A stretch of DNA of 64,000 nucleotides from Flagellimonas oceanensis (GTDB taxonomy: Bacteria; Bacteroidota; Bacteroidia; Flavobacteriales; Flavobacteriaceae). Positions 19,188 through 27,664 of this stretch are shown piece after piece. How positions within the stretch are numbered: the first letter of the stretch is position 1; every line of letters starts with the position of its first letter. Below the pieces are notes generated by a model. It made no database searches, had not been told where the DNA came from, and saw only the letters and a list, made by a program, of their open reading frames with translations. The stretch lies in NCBI RefSeq assembly GCF_003992595.1, contig NZ_RZNA01000039.1, positions 1 to 64,000 on the forward strand. The letters run 5' to 3'. A program made the position numbers and the translations under genes.

Positions 19188-19219
19188 AAATCGGGAAATG
19201 TTCCAGCATTTTCCGATTT
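19188..19219. other. Strong hairpin in the fecR-susC intergenic region
   Basis: A 13-bp inverted repeat with a TTCCAG loop (19201-19206); arms are 19188-19200 and 19207-19219 with one G-T pair. On the plus strand it is followed by TTTTTT, on the minus strand by a run of A. On the minus-strand fecR-susC transcript it would be an intercistronic hairpin without a U-tract, for example a processing or stability element. On the plus strand it would terminate antisense transcription. Confidence 0.5.
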
Positions 19220-19300
19220 TTTGATTTCAAATGTTCTATGGTCTGGTTATGGTTTGTTGTTTTCTTTCTTCATATTGGCATCTATTTAATTGGTTGATTG

Positions 19301-20461
19301 TTATTGTATAAAGGCTCGGTTGTTTACCACACTAAATTCTATTGCATAACTCTTACTGAAGGTTTCCAACACCTCATTTATGGTCTCTATATCAAAGGTG
19401 GCATCAAACCTTTGTTCATCCAGAATTTTATTGTTGTTTATGATTTCAATATTGTAATGACGTTCCAAGGCCAATCGTATATGTCGGAAGGTATTGTTCC
19501 TAAAAACCAGCTTTCCATCGATCCATGCTGTATAAACCCTTGTGTCAACATTATCAACTGCAGCCACCATGTTATCCTCTTTACTCCATTGGGCCATAAA
19601 TCCAGGTTCCAGTAACTGCCCCTCTCCGTTATGTATTTTTCCGGTTTGATTCAATGCTATGGATCCTTCTACTAAAACCGTGTTTATGCGATCATTCTCA
19701 GGATAATTTGACACGTTGAATTTTGTTCCCAGAACTTCAATGGCCATGCTATCGGAATGGACCAAAAAAGGATTTTTTGCATCTTTGGCAACATCGAAGT
19801 AAGCCTCACCGTTCAAAAAGACCTCTCTTGGAGTATTTGCAATAAATTTCACCGGATATTTTAAAGATGTCCCTGAATTCAGATAGACATGTGTTCCATC
19901 GGACAAAACCACATCAAACCTTTTTCCATAAGGTATGTTCAATGTGTTGTAAACCAAACCTTCCGTTTCTGCCGTACCCGGATAATTCAGGCTCCCTTTG
20001 GTATGCTTTCCTAAAATATTCCCCTCTGAATCTTTGATTTCCCCATTCTCTTCAGGGTTGATGACCTTTGATTTGCCATCGCCAAGCTCAATGGTTATAG
20101 CCTCCTCTTTGGGCACCAACTGCTCCGCTGCCACTTGATCGGTGGTCTTTTCCATGTTGGACTCATGAAATAGATAACCCAGTGAAATAACAACCAATAG
20201 GATGGCAGCATATTTAAGTCCATTTCTAAAATAAGGTCTGTTGAACAGCCTTCTATCCTGTTGCATTTTGCTCAGGATAGCTTTTTTAATGGCATCCACA
20301 TCAGGTTCTTTCATAAGTACATTAGTTTCGTAGTGAACTTTTACCAAGTCATCAAAAATCCTCTGATTCTTTGAGTTCTCGATCCATTCGCTCAATGCAT
20401 CAAGCTCTTCTGCCGAAATTTCGTTCGTCAGATATTTTATTATAAGATGTTCTATTTCCAA
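19301..20461 (-). CDS. FecR-family anti-sigma factor
   Basis: A 386-residue single-span inner-membrane protein. The cytosolic N-terminal sigma-binding region (1-80) starts MEIEHLIIKYLTNEIS and contains SEWIENSKNQRIFDDL. A transmembrane helix lies at about 82-98. The periplasmic FecR domain (about 165-265, YGKRFDVVLSDGTHVYLNSG) is followed by a C-terminal DUF4974-like domain (about 315-386, FDIETINEVLETFSKSY). Such proteins hold the ECF sigma factor until the STN domain of the cognate SusC reports substrate. It lies between the divergent sigma gene and susC, the standard arrangement of sensing in Bacteroidetes glycan loci. Confidence 0.93.
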   Translation of the reverse strand: MEIEHLIIKYLTNEISAEELDALSEWIENSKNQRIFDDLVKVHYETNVLMKEPDVDAIKKAILSKMQQDRRLFNRPYFRNGLKYAAILLVVISLGYLFHESNMEKTTDQVAAEQLVPKEEAITIELGDGKSKVINPEENGEIKDSEGNILGKHTKGSLNYPGTAETEGLVYNTLNIPYGKRFDVVLSDGTHVYLNSGTSLKYPVKFIANTPREVFLNGEAYFDVAKDAKNPFLVHSDSMAIEVLGTKFNVSNYPENDRINTVLVEGSIALNQTGKIHNGEGQLLEPGFMAQWSKEDNMVAAVDNVDTRVYTAWIDGKLVFRNNTFRHIRLALERHYNIEIINNNKILDEQRFDATFDIETINEVLETFSKSYAIEFSVVNNRAFIQ

Positions 20462-20579
20462 GATTCTTTCTTAATGGTTTTTAAATAAATGACAAAGTCA
20501 ATTTACAATACCCTAACCCATTCTTGATTTTTTTTTCATATTTGTGAGATTTATAGAATTTTTATTACATTCTCCGCAT

Positions 20580-21185
20580 ATGAAATCAAAGTATTTGAAT
20601 CAAGCCACTTTGTTGGAGCATTTAAAGCGTGGACAAGAGGAAGCCTTTGTCCATTTGATTGACATTTACCATAAAAGATTGTTCGGCTATGCCATATCGT
20701 TGACCAATGATAAGGAAATGGCAGAGGACATTGTGCAGAATGTATTTTTAAGAACTTGGGAAAAACGAAAAAAATTGGAAATCAATACCTCACTACAGAA
20801 CTATTTATTCAAATCTACCCACAATGAGTTCTTAAATCAATATAAAAAGAATCGTTCCACTATGTTACTGGAACACAAATACTTTGAAGCCCTCAATAAA
20901 TCAGCGACAGCCCATGACGAAAACTCATTGAAGCATGCCCTTGAGATAATATATGGGGAAATTGAACAACTTCCGCCAAAATGTAAGCAGGTTTTTTTGT
21001 TGAGCCGCAAGGAAGGACTCACAAATACGGAAATTTCTGATTATCTCAATATTTCAATTAAAACGGTTGAAGCCCACATTACAAAGGCATTTTCTACGCT
21101 CAGAGAAAAATTTGATGGAAATATTGAGCTCATTTTATTTTTTCTATTTGGGACAGACCTTAAAAAAGGACGATTGGTCGACTAA
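20580..21185 (+). CDS. ECF RNA polymerase sigma factor
   Basis: About 201 residues from the ATG at 20580. The frame is open 12 codons further to 20544, but MKSKYLNQATLLEHLKRGQ is the usual beginning of the family. Region 2 (YHKRLFGYAISLTNDKEMAEDIVQNVFLRTWE) and region 4 (LPPKCKQVFLLSRKEGLTNTEISDYLNISIKTVEAHI) are complete. A short hydrophobic C-terminal tail (IELILFFLFGTD) is common in Bacteroidetes ECF factors. It is divergent from fecR, with about 118 bp between start codons, and presumably activates susCD and possibly neighbouring genes when released by FecR. Confidence 0.92.
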   Translation: MKSKYLNQATLLEHLKRGQEEAFVHLIDIYHKRLFGYAISLTNDKEMAEDIVQNVFLRTWEKRKKLEINTSLQNYLFKSTHNEFLNQYKKNRSTMLLEHKYFEALNKSATAHDENSLKHALEIIYGEIEQLPPKCKQVFLLSRKEGLTNTEISDYLNISIKTVEAHITKAFSTLREKFDGNIELILFFLFGTDLKKGRLVD

Positions 21186-21483
21186 CTCGGTTAAATCAAT
21201 TTTTGGCCAATATATTAGTGCCTTGCTTGCTATCCTCGACAAATTTTTCATCTCACTGAGAATTTTGGTTTCAGTTTTTATATAATTCCAAGGTATTCTT
21301 TGGCGATATTTTCCTTTTCAAATCTATCCTGCAATACTTTATACATTTCAATATTCCGACCGTCCAAACCACCTAATTGATTTATACTGGTGGGTAGCCG
21401 ATGACATTTCAGGTGCACAAATAAATTCGATTTGGCTCTTTTAAGTGGTAGACTAATCAACAAGTAAAAAAATTCAATGAAGG
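21186..21483. other. Gap with possible relic of an unrecognised gene
   Basis: No intact gene is convincing here. On the minus strand, 21278-21484 is open for 68 codons and ends with NQLGGLDGRNIEMYKVLQ, then KEYLGII. This has a natural-looking composition, but there is no ATG, no family match that I recognise, and the start runs into the upstream regulatory element of the next gene. It may be the C-terminal scrap of a lost gene. Confidence 0.25.
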
Positions 21484-21570
21484 CTTAGGGTATACAAAAT
21501 CTGTTTTGTCTTACTACAATAATAAAAGATTATTGTATTGGGAACTTTGAATATTACACAGTTCAAGATA
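21484..21570 (+). promoter_or_regulatory. Conserved upstream element, copy A (before BspA-like gene)
   Basis: About 85 bp that align with the reverse complement of 29136-29224. Shared blocks in order are AGGGTATACAAAATCTG, TTGTCTT, ATTGTAT, GGGAA, TTTG and ACACAGTTC. The last block ends 68 bp before the ATG at 21632. The other copy ends 72 bp before the ATG of the sulfatase at 29068. The matched spacing and orientation indicate a shared promoter plus activator site, not a coding relic. Confidence 0.6.
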
Positions 21571-21631
21571 CAGTATTTGAATCAGGGGGTTGAAATACTC
21601 CCCATTGAATTGATTAATCAAATAATATAAA

Positions 21632-23608
21632 ATGAGGATTAAAAACTACCTTTATGTACTTTCCTTGGCACTCTTGTGTCTATTTTCCTGTAACAGCGAT
21701 GATTCCGATGGAGGGACTCCCCCCATTACCTATACTGTATCCTTCGACACTGGTGAGGGCAGTACCGTGGAAGACCAGATCGTGGAAGAAGGAGGCACGG
21801 CCATAAGGCCGGAAGACCCCACCAGGGACGGGTATTCCTTTGAAGGATGGTACAAAGACGAAGCTCTCACAACAGCGTTCGACTTTACCACCGAAGTAAC
21901 CGAAGACCTGACACTGTACGCCAAATGGGAAATCATCACCTACACCATAACCTTCGATACTGGTGAGGGCAGTGCCGTGGAGGACCAGATAGTTGAACAT
22001 GGCGGTACGGCCACAAGGCCGGAGGACCCCATCAGGGACGGCTTTTCCTTTGAAGGATGGTTTACCGAGCAGGAACTGACAACGGAGTTCGACTTTGCCA
22101 CCGAAGTGATCGAAGATTTGACACTCTATGCCAAATGGGAAGAAATCATTACCTACACCGTGTCCTTTGACACCGATGAGGGCAGTGCCGTGGAGGACCA
22201 AATCGTGGAAGAGGGCGGCACGGCCACAAGGCCGGAGGATCCCACCAGGGACGGGTATTCCTTTGAAGGATGGTTCACAGAACAGGCACTGACAACGGAA
22301 TTCGACTTTACCACCGAAGTGACCGAAGATCTGACACTCTATGCCAAATGGGAAGAAATCATTACCTACACCGTGTCCTTTGACACCGATGAGGGCAGTG
22401 CTGTGGAGGACCAGACCGTGGAAGAGGGCGCTACGGCCACAAGGCCGGAAGATCCCACCAGAAATGGCTATTCTTTTGAAGAATGGTACACCGACGAGGC
22501 ACTGACAACAGAGTTCGACTTTGCCACCGAAGTGACCGAAAACCTGACACTATTTGCCAAATGGATGTTCTTGCCTGCGAACAAGGCCGCCCTTGCTGAC
22601 CTGCTTGATAGCGGAACAGATCCCACCCTTATAAACACCCGTCTGATCACGGACATGTCATTCCTGTCCTTAGGTTCTTCCTTTAACGGGGACATCAGTG
22701 GTTGGGATGTATCTAATGTTACCAATATGAGAGAAATGTTCCGTGATGCCACTTCTTTTAACGGGGACATCAGTGGTTGGGACGTATCCAAGGTGACCGA
22801 TATGGCCTATCTTTTTGATAATGCCACTTCCTTTGACCAGAATCTCAGTGGTTGGGACGTGTCCAATGTGACCAATATGAGGGACATGTTCCGTGCTGCC
22901 ACTTCCTTTAACGGGGACCTCAGTGGTTGGGACGTGTCCAGTGTGACCACTATGAGAGAAATGTTCCAAAATGCCACTTCTTTTAATGGGGACCTCAGTG
23001 GTTGGGACGTGTCCAATGTGACCGATATGTACCAAATGTTCCGTGAAACTCCCTTCAATGGGGACATCAGTGGTTGGAGCGTATCCAATGTGACCAATAT
23101 AGAAGGAATGTTCCGTGATGCCACTTCCTTTGACCAGGACCTAAGTGGCTGGAACGTGTCCAATGTGACCGATATGGCTTACATTTTTAGGGGTGCCACT
23201 TCCTTTAACGGGAACATCAGTGGTTGGAACGTATCTAATGTGACCAATATGAGAGAAATGTTCCGTGATGCCACTTCTTTTAACGGGGACATCAGTGGTT
23301 GGGACGTATCCAAGGTGACCGATATGGCCTATCTTTTTGATAATGCCACTTCCTTTGACCAGAATCTCAGTGGTTGGGACGTGTCCAATGTGACCAATAT
23401 GAGGGACATGTTCCGTGCTGCCACTTCCTTTAACGGGGACCTCAGTGGTTGGGACGTGTCCAATGTGACCAACATGCAAAACATGTTCCAAAATGCCGCT
23501 TCCTTTGACCAAGACCTCAGTGGTTGGGACGTTAGCGGTAAGAATACAACTAATATGTTCCTTGGTGCCACTGCCATGCAGGAGGCCCATTATCCGCAAG
23601 GGCTTTAA
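21632..23608 (+). CDS. BspA-like repeat lipoprotein with four InlB-type B-repeats
   Basis: A 658-residue surface lipoprotein (lipid Cys 20 in CLFSC). Four copies of a roughly 70-residue Listeria-Bacteroides (InlB B-) repeat occupy about 30-312, each from YTVSFDT to LTLYAKW. Twelve DUF285/BspA repeats of about 26 residues follow (about 345-650), with the core SGWDVSNVTNM. The repeats are nearly identical at DNA level, and a 220-bp block is exactly duplicated. Such proteins are surface or secreted adhesion-like proteins of unknown ligand; no T9SS C-terminal domain is evident. The gene lies on the strand opposite the sulfated-glycan genes, but its upstream element is shared with the sulfatase at 27665-29068, which suggests co-regulation and a role at the cell surface in that pathway. 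Confidence 0.88.
   Translation: MRIKNYLYVLSLALLCLFSCNSDDSDGGTPPITYTVSFDTGEGSTVEDQIVEEGGTAIRPEDPTRDGYSFEGWYKDEALTTAFDFTTEVTEDLTLYAKWEIITYTITFDTGEGSAVEDQIVEHGGTATRPEDPIRDGFSFEGWFTEQELTTEFDFATEVIEDLTLYAKWEEIITYTVSFDTDEGSAVEDQIVEEGGTATRPEDPTRDGYSFEGWFTEQALTTEFDFTTEVTEDLTLYAKWEEIITYTVSFDTDEGSAVEDQTVEEGATATRPEDPTRNGYSFEEWYTDEALTTEFDFATEVTENLTLFAKWMFLPANKAALADLLDSGTDPTLINTRLITDMSFLSLGSSFNGDISGWDVSNVTNMREMFRDATSFNGDISGWDVSKVTDMAYLFDNATSFDQNLSGWDVSNVTNMRDMFRAATSFNGDLSGWDVSSVTTMREMFQNATSFNGDLSGWDVSNVTDMYQMFRETPFNGDISGWSVSNVTNIEGMFRDATSFDQDLSGWNVSNVTDMAYIFRGATSFNGNISGWNVSNVTNMREMFRDATSFNGDISGWDVSKVTDMAYLFDNATSFDQNLSGWDVSNVTNMRDMFRAATSFNGDLSGWDVSNVTNMQNMFQNAASFDQDLSGWDVSGKNTTNMFLGATAMQEAHYPQGL
22721..23462 (+). 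repeat. Exact 220-bp direct repeat inside the BspA-like gene
   Basis: Bases 22721-22940 recur at 23243-23462, identical by eye, with a period of 522 bp (174 codons). Flanking 26-residue repeats are diverged, so this is a recent in-frame duplication of about three repeat units, or gene conversion. It is prone to copy-number change by recombination. Confidence 0.8.
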
Positions 23609-23912
23609 ACCTAGGATCCCTGAGAGGAATTACCTTTTCAGGCCCCCACCGCTTGTAAAAGGATGGGCGGCAATGGCAAAAAGAAAAAGATCGGGCACCA
23701 TTGGGTGTCCGATCTCTTTTAAAAAACAATCCCTACTATAAGAGGTTCTATACTATCCCATAGGTTAAAATCTAAAACGGAATCTTGCCTTTAATTTGCT
23801 CTCCAACCCAACCGATTGCTATCTTCATGAATAGGATTAAGTTAAATAAACCATAGGGGGCATACGTAAGCACTTTAGACTAGGTGCAAAAGAAAGAATC
23901 CCACAAGTCCAT
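23609..23912. other. Convergent intergenic region
   Basis: Between the BspA-like gene (plus) and the FGE gene (minus). It holds the terminator at 23688-23720; nothing else is evident in the remaining sequence. Confidence 0.6.
23688..23720 (+). terminator. Rho-independent terminator after BspA-like gene
   Basis: An 11-bp stem (23688-23698 with 23705-23715, one G-T pair, core GATCGG/CCGATC) with a 6-nt loop, followed by CTTTT. It sits 80 bp after the stop codon of the BspA-like gene. Confidence 0.75.
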
Positions 23913-25016
23913 CTAATTTGGATTTGGAATATAAACAGTTCTAAAACCTAAATGCTCCATTCCGGAATCTGGGCTTGTTGCCATTCTTGCTGAAATACGA
24001 TAACTTGCACAATAGGAAGCACTGCAAAGAAAAGAACCTCCTTTAATAACTTTTTCTTGGACATAAGGGTTATTTGAATTGAAAGCTATTTTTGCCCCAC
24101 GGGGGTTTTTAGTGGTTTGACCGCTAGATGCCAGCATTTTATAGTATTCCGTATTGTACCAATCACTAGTCCATTCCCATACGTTTCCAGCCATGTCATA
24201 GAGACCAAAATCATTTTTTAGATAGCTCATTACCGGTGCCCTGCGCTCAAATCCATCCTTTTGGGTGTTTTCAACAGGGAACTCGCCTTCCCAAGAATTG
24301 GCATGGGAACTAAGTTGTTTTATGTCGTCTCCCCAGAAGAATTTACCATCCGAATTCTTGGCTCTAGCAGCATATTCCCATTCTGCTTCGGTCGGTAGTC
24401 GGCGCCCAGCCCATTTGCAATAAGCTTGGGCATCTTCATATGCAATGTGCACTACAGGGTAACTTTCCTTTTCTTCAATAGAACTTTCCGGTCCATTTGG
24501 ATGTTTCCAATTGGCACCTATCTTCCATTCCCACCATTGTGAATAATCATAAAGATTTGGTACTCTGGACTTACTTTTCTTGAACACTAATGAGCCAGGC
24601 TGCAAGATAGAGTCATGAGGCTTCAGCGTGCCAGGAGGAAGTTGTTTTTTCATCTCCTCCCAATCAATTTTCCGCTCCGCTACTGTAATATATCCCGTTT
24701 CCCCAACAAATTTGGAAAACTGCTTATTGGTAACCTCATGAACGTCCATATAAAAACCATCCACCTCTACTTTATGGGCAGGCTTTTCATGCATCATGGC
24801 CATAGTATCCCCATGTACAGCGCCTTGTTTGAACTCCCCTCTAGGAATCCAAACCATGCCCTCTGGAGTAGATATGGATGAATCGATATTTTTCTTTTCA
24901 CCTTCGAGAACCTTTTCATTTCCCTGTATGGAATGGTCATTTTTATTTTTACAGCTGCCGATTATGAATACCGATATGATTATTGGCAACATCCTCAAAT
25001 TTTGTGTTCTATGCAT
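23913..25016 (-). CDS. Formylglycine-generating enzyme (FGE, SUMF1 type), lipoprotein
   Basis: A 367-residue exported protein with a lipoprotein signal (FIIGSC). The FGE-sulfatase fold runs from MVWIPRGEF (about 55) to the C terminus. The segment GGSFLCSASYCASYR, ending with SNLGFR-like HLGFRTV, reproduces the copper-binding active site of aerobic FGE: two cysteines five residues apart (C331 and C336). Many SUMF1-domain proteins in Bacteroidetes lack these cysteines, so this one is probably a genuine sulfatase-maturing enzyme. It would convert the CxPSR cysteine of the sulfatases to formylglycine with O2. Export is expected because the sulfatases are exported too, though maturation normally precedes folding. 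The alternative start M9 would also give a signal peptide. Located beside the GMC oxidoreductase and a sulfatase. Confidence 0.9.
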   Translation of the reverse strand: MHRTQNLRMLPIIISVFIIGSCKNKNDHSIQGNEKVLEGEKKNIDSSISTPEGMVWIPRGEFKQGAVHGDTMAMMHEKPAHKVEVDGFYMDVHEVTNKQFSKFVGETGYITVAERKIDWEEMKKQLPPGTLKPHDSILQPGSLVFKKSKSRVPNLYDYSQWWEWKIGANWKHPNGPESSIEEKESYPVVHIAYEDAQAYCKWAGRRLPTEAEWEYAARAKNSDGKFFWGDDIKQLSSHANSWEGEFPVENTQKDGFERRAPVMSYLKNDFGLYDMAGNVWEWTSDWYNTEYYKMLASSGQTTKNPRGAKIAFNSNNPYVQEKVIKGGSFLCSASYCASYRISARMATSPDSGMEHLGFRTVYIPNPN

Positions 25017-25196
25017 AAAGTATAATAGTTAAGGTTTAATTTGAGCACTAAAGACCGAGATAAAAAATGATATTCGGGATTTAAGAACAGTAGAAGAGAC
25101 ACAGCCACTGTGGACCGTATCTCCCTGTACTGCTCAAATACTAAACCAAATAAACTTTTTAACTTAAAATCAAGTCTGGCCGCTTCTTCAATTGTA

Positions 25197-25907
25197 TTAG
25201 CTGATAAGATTACCTTTCTTGTCCCATTCGGCAATAATACCGCGTTTGCTCTGGTCCACACATTTGGCCAGCCATTCCTCATCATAGGATACGCTGTGCT
25301 GTTCCAGCACATCGTCTGGCACTCCATCCCAAACATTGGGCTGGTTGCCCTTGTACCCGATCTCCTCAATCCCGATCTTACTGGTATAAAAACCGGTCAT
25401 GGTCAAATTTCGGATTAATGAAAAGAAGTTGACCTCGAACGGGCGTTCGTTGGCGGGAGTCTCGGGGTCATAGAAAGCGACCCCGTCCAAAATGGCCTTT
25501 TGTTGCTCTACAGTCGCTGCTTTAAACTCCACGCCATTCTCGGTATTGCAATTATGGTCCAGCCACATCAGCCCTCCACGGATGTTGGGCTGGTAGGTCG
25601 GCACATCCTTGGCCATAAACTCTATAAAACTGACCACGTCCGCATCCGATGCGCCTTTAAACTCTTGTGAAGGCGGCAATATCAGATCGCACAAAATGGT
25701 AAGTGTCTCTATCTCGTGTGGATTCAGGAACTGTTCGTCCGTGAGTTCCTCGATCAACTCTTCTTCCAATGAGACCCTGCCTGGGTAATTGATCTTGGGG
25801 GGTTCCACAAATTCTTCAGTCACCGTAGAGGGTTTGCACCCATGCACCGCCAATCCACCGGCCACGGAACCCAGTACTATCGATTTTAAACTTTTTCTTC
25901 TGTCCAT
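25197..25907 (-). CDS. Gluconate 2-dehydrogenase subunit 3-family protein
   Basis: A 236-residue exported protein beginning MDRRKSLKSIVLGSVAGGLAVHGC, a Tat-like/lipoprotein signal with lipid Cys 24. The body matches the gluconate_2-dh3 family (PHEIETLTILCDLILPPS, then SFIEFMAKD and LDHNC). These small subunits escort and stabilise periplasmic GMC-type flavoprotein dehydrogenases. The gene starts 3 bp after the GMC oxidoreductase gene ends, so the two are a translationally linked pair. Confidence 0.88.
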   Translation of the reverse strand: MDRRKSLKSIVLGSVAGGLAVHGCKPSTVTEEFVEPPKINYPGRVSLEEELIEELTDEQFLNPHEIETLTILCDLILPPSQEFKGASDADVVSFIEFMAKDVPTYQPNIRGGLMWLDHNCNTENGVEFKAATVEQQKAILDGVAFYDPETPANERPFEVNFFSLIRNLTMTGFYTSKIGIEEIGYKGNQPNVWDGVPDDVLEQHSVSYDEEWLAKCVDQSKRGIIAEWDKKGNLIS

Positions 25908-25910
25908 GCC

Positions 25911-27635
25911 TTATATGTTTTGTTGTTTCAATTGCTCCACAATATATTCCGAGGCCCTCATGGAAAGTGCCAATATGGTCCAAGTACAGTTCTTGTCCGC
26001 CTGGGAGGTAAATGGTCCGGCATCCACAATGAACACATTGTCCACATCGTGCAATTGTTGGTATTTATTGGTTACCGATGTCTTGGGATTGTCGCCCATA
26101 CGGGTGGTACCCACCTCATGGATGATGTTACCGGGATTGTGCAGGCCATAATTGGTGTCCTTGGCCGGTTTGTCGCCCAACGGCTCCCCTCCCATATTGA
26201 TCAATATCTCCTCGAAGGTGTCCTGCATATGTTTGGCCTGGTTGATCTCGTACTGCGACCATTTATAATGGAACCGAAGTACGGGTATCCCAAACTCGTC
26301 CACAGTGGTCGGGTCTATCTCACAATAGTTGTCCCTGCGCGCAATGGACTCCCCACGACCGGCCATGCCCACTACGGCACCATAGTATTTTTTGGCATCG
26401 GAGCGGAGTACATCGCCATAGCCACCGACCTTGGTCCCGAAGAATTTATTGAACTCGTTCGCATTGAAACCGAACCCATAGCTCGGCATGCCCATGCCGC
26501 CCCAAACTTCGATATGGTAACCTCGAGGGAAATCCAATTTGGAATTGTCGCCCCACCAAGGGGAATATACGTGCATACCGCCCACGCCGTCCTCGTTATA
26601 CGATACCTTCCGGTTCATTAGGTCCGGGATAAAGGCGGCCCTATCGGCCCCGGTGGAATCATGTAGATACTTACCGACAACATCACTACTATTGCCCAAT
26701 CCGTTCGGGTGCTGCTTGCTCTTGGAATTTAAAAGTATCCGTGCGGAACTACAGGCCGAAGCTCCTAGCACCACAACTTTCCCTTTCAATTTGTATTCTT
26801 TTCTGTCCTCTTTGTTGATGTAGGACACCCCAGTGGCCCTTCCCTCTTCATCGGTGGTTACCTCACGGACCATACAATTGACGAACAGGTCTATTTGACC
26901 ACCGTTCTTCTGTGCCGGGAAAATCAAGCAAGTACCAGCGGAGAAATCCGCATATACCTGACAGGCGCGGTTGCACTGTCCACAATAAAAACAGACCCCA
27001 CGATCATTGTTTATCTTTTTGGTGAGCATGGACATTCTGGAAGGATACACCGGAATATTGGTCTTCCGTGCGCCTTTGATATAAAACAGCTCGTGCAATC
27101 TTGGTTTTGGCGGGGGCAAAAAGAAACCATCGGGATCGTTGTCCAACCCCTCATTGGTACCAAATACCCCGATCATCTTATCCACCTTGTCATAATAAGG
27201 CTTTACATCATCGTAGCTAATGGGCCAGTTGTCCCCATGGCCATCCACATCCTTGTGCTTAAAATCCTTTGGCCCGAACCTGAGCGAGATACGTCCCCAG
27301 TGGTTGGTCCTGCCCCCCAGCATCCTGGAGCGGAACCACTCGAACTTGGTACCGTCCTTCTGGGTATAGGGCTCTCCTTCGATATCCCAGCCTCCATAGG
27401 CTGCATCAAAATCACCGAAAGGACGAAAACGTGTGCTCTTGCCCCTGCGCGGGCTTTCGTACGGCCATTTTAACTGGGTTTGATGCTCCGGTTTTGCCGG
27501 ATCAAAAAACGGGCCCGCTTCTACAACGGCTACCTTTAGCCCAGCTTCCGAAAGCACCTTGGCGGACATACCGCCGCCCGCCCCGGAACCTACAATAATG
27601 GCATCGTAAACCGTGGAATTCTCGATTATTTGCAT
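25911..27635 (-). CDS. GMC-family oxidoreductase (FAD-dependent sugar dehydrogenase-like)
   Basis: A 574-residue flavoprotein with the FAD-binding GSGAGGG loop at 16-22, VVEAGPF, and the signature GGRTNHWGR. The C-terminal GTTRMGDNPKTSVTNKYQQLHD and DAGPFTSQADKN are typical of the gluconate/sorbitol dehydrogenase branch. A CFYCGQCNRACQ segment offers four cysteines, possibly a metal site. It has no own signal peptide; partner subunit 3 carries one and may co-export it. It probably oxidises a sugar released in the periplasm and passes electrons to a quinone or cytochrome, but no cytochrome subunit is nearby. It lies 29 bp downstream of the sulfatase gene. Confidence 0.88.
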   Translation of the reverse strand: MQIIENSTVYDAIIVGSGAGGGMSAKVLSEAGLKVAVVEAGPFFDPAKPEHQTQLKWPYESPRRGKSTRFRPFGDFDAAYGGWDIEGEPYTQKDGTKFEWFRSRMLGGRTNHWGRISLRFGPKDFKHKDVDGHGDNWPISYDDVKPYYDKVDKMIGVFGTNEGLDNDPDGFFLPPPKPRLHELFYIKGARKTNIPVYPSRMSMLTKKINNDRGVCFYCGQCNRACQVYADFSAGTCLIFPAQKNGGQIDLFVNCMVREVTTDEEGRATGVSYINKEDRKEYKLKGKVVVLGASACSSARILLNSKSKQHPNGLGNSSDVVGKYLHDSTGADRAAFIPDLMNRKVSYNEDGVGGMHVYSPWWGDNSKLDFPRGYHIEVWGGMGMPSYGFGFNANEFNKFFGTKVGGYGDVLRSDAKKYYGAVVGMAGRGESIARRDNYCEIDPTTVDEFGIPVLRFHYKWSQYEINQAKHMQDTFEEILINMGGEPLGDKPAKDTNYGLHNPGNIIHEVGTTRMGDNPKTSVTNKYQQLHDVDNVFIVDAGPFTSQADKNCTWTILALSMRASEYIVEQLKQQNI

Positions 27636-27664
27636 GAATTCTAAGTCTTTTTATAAAGAGTATT

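Noticed and set aside
22670..23599. Long repetitive minus-strand frames
   Set aside because: Antisense shadows of the BspA repeats.
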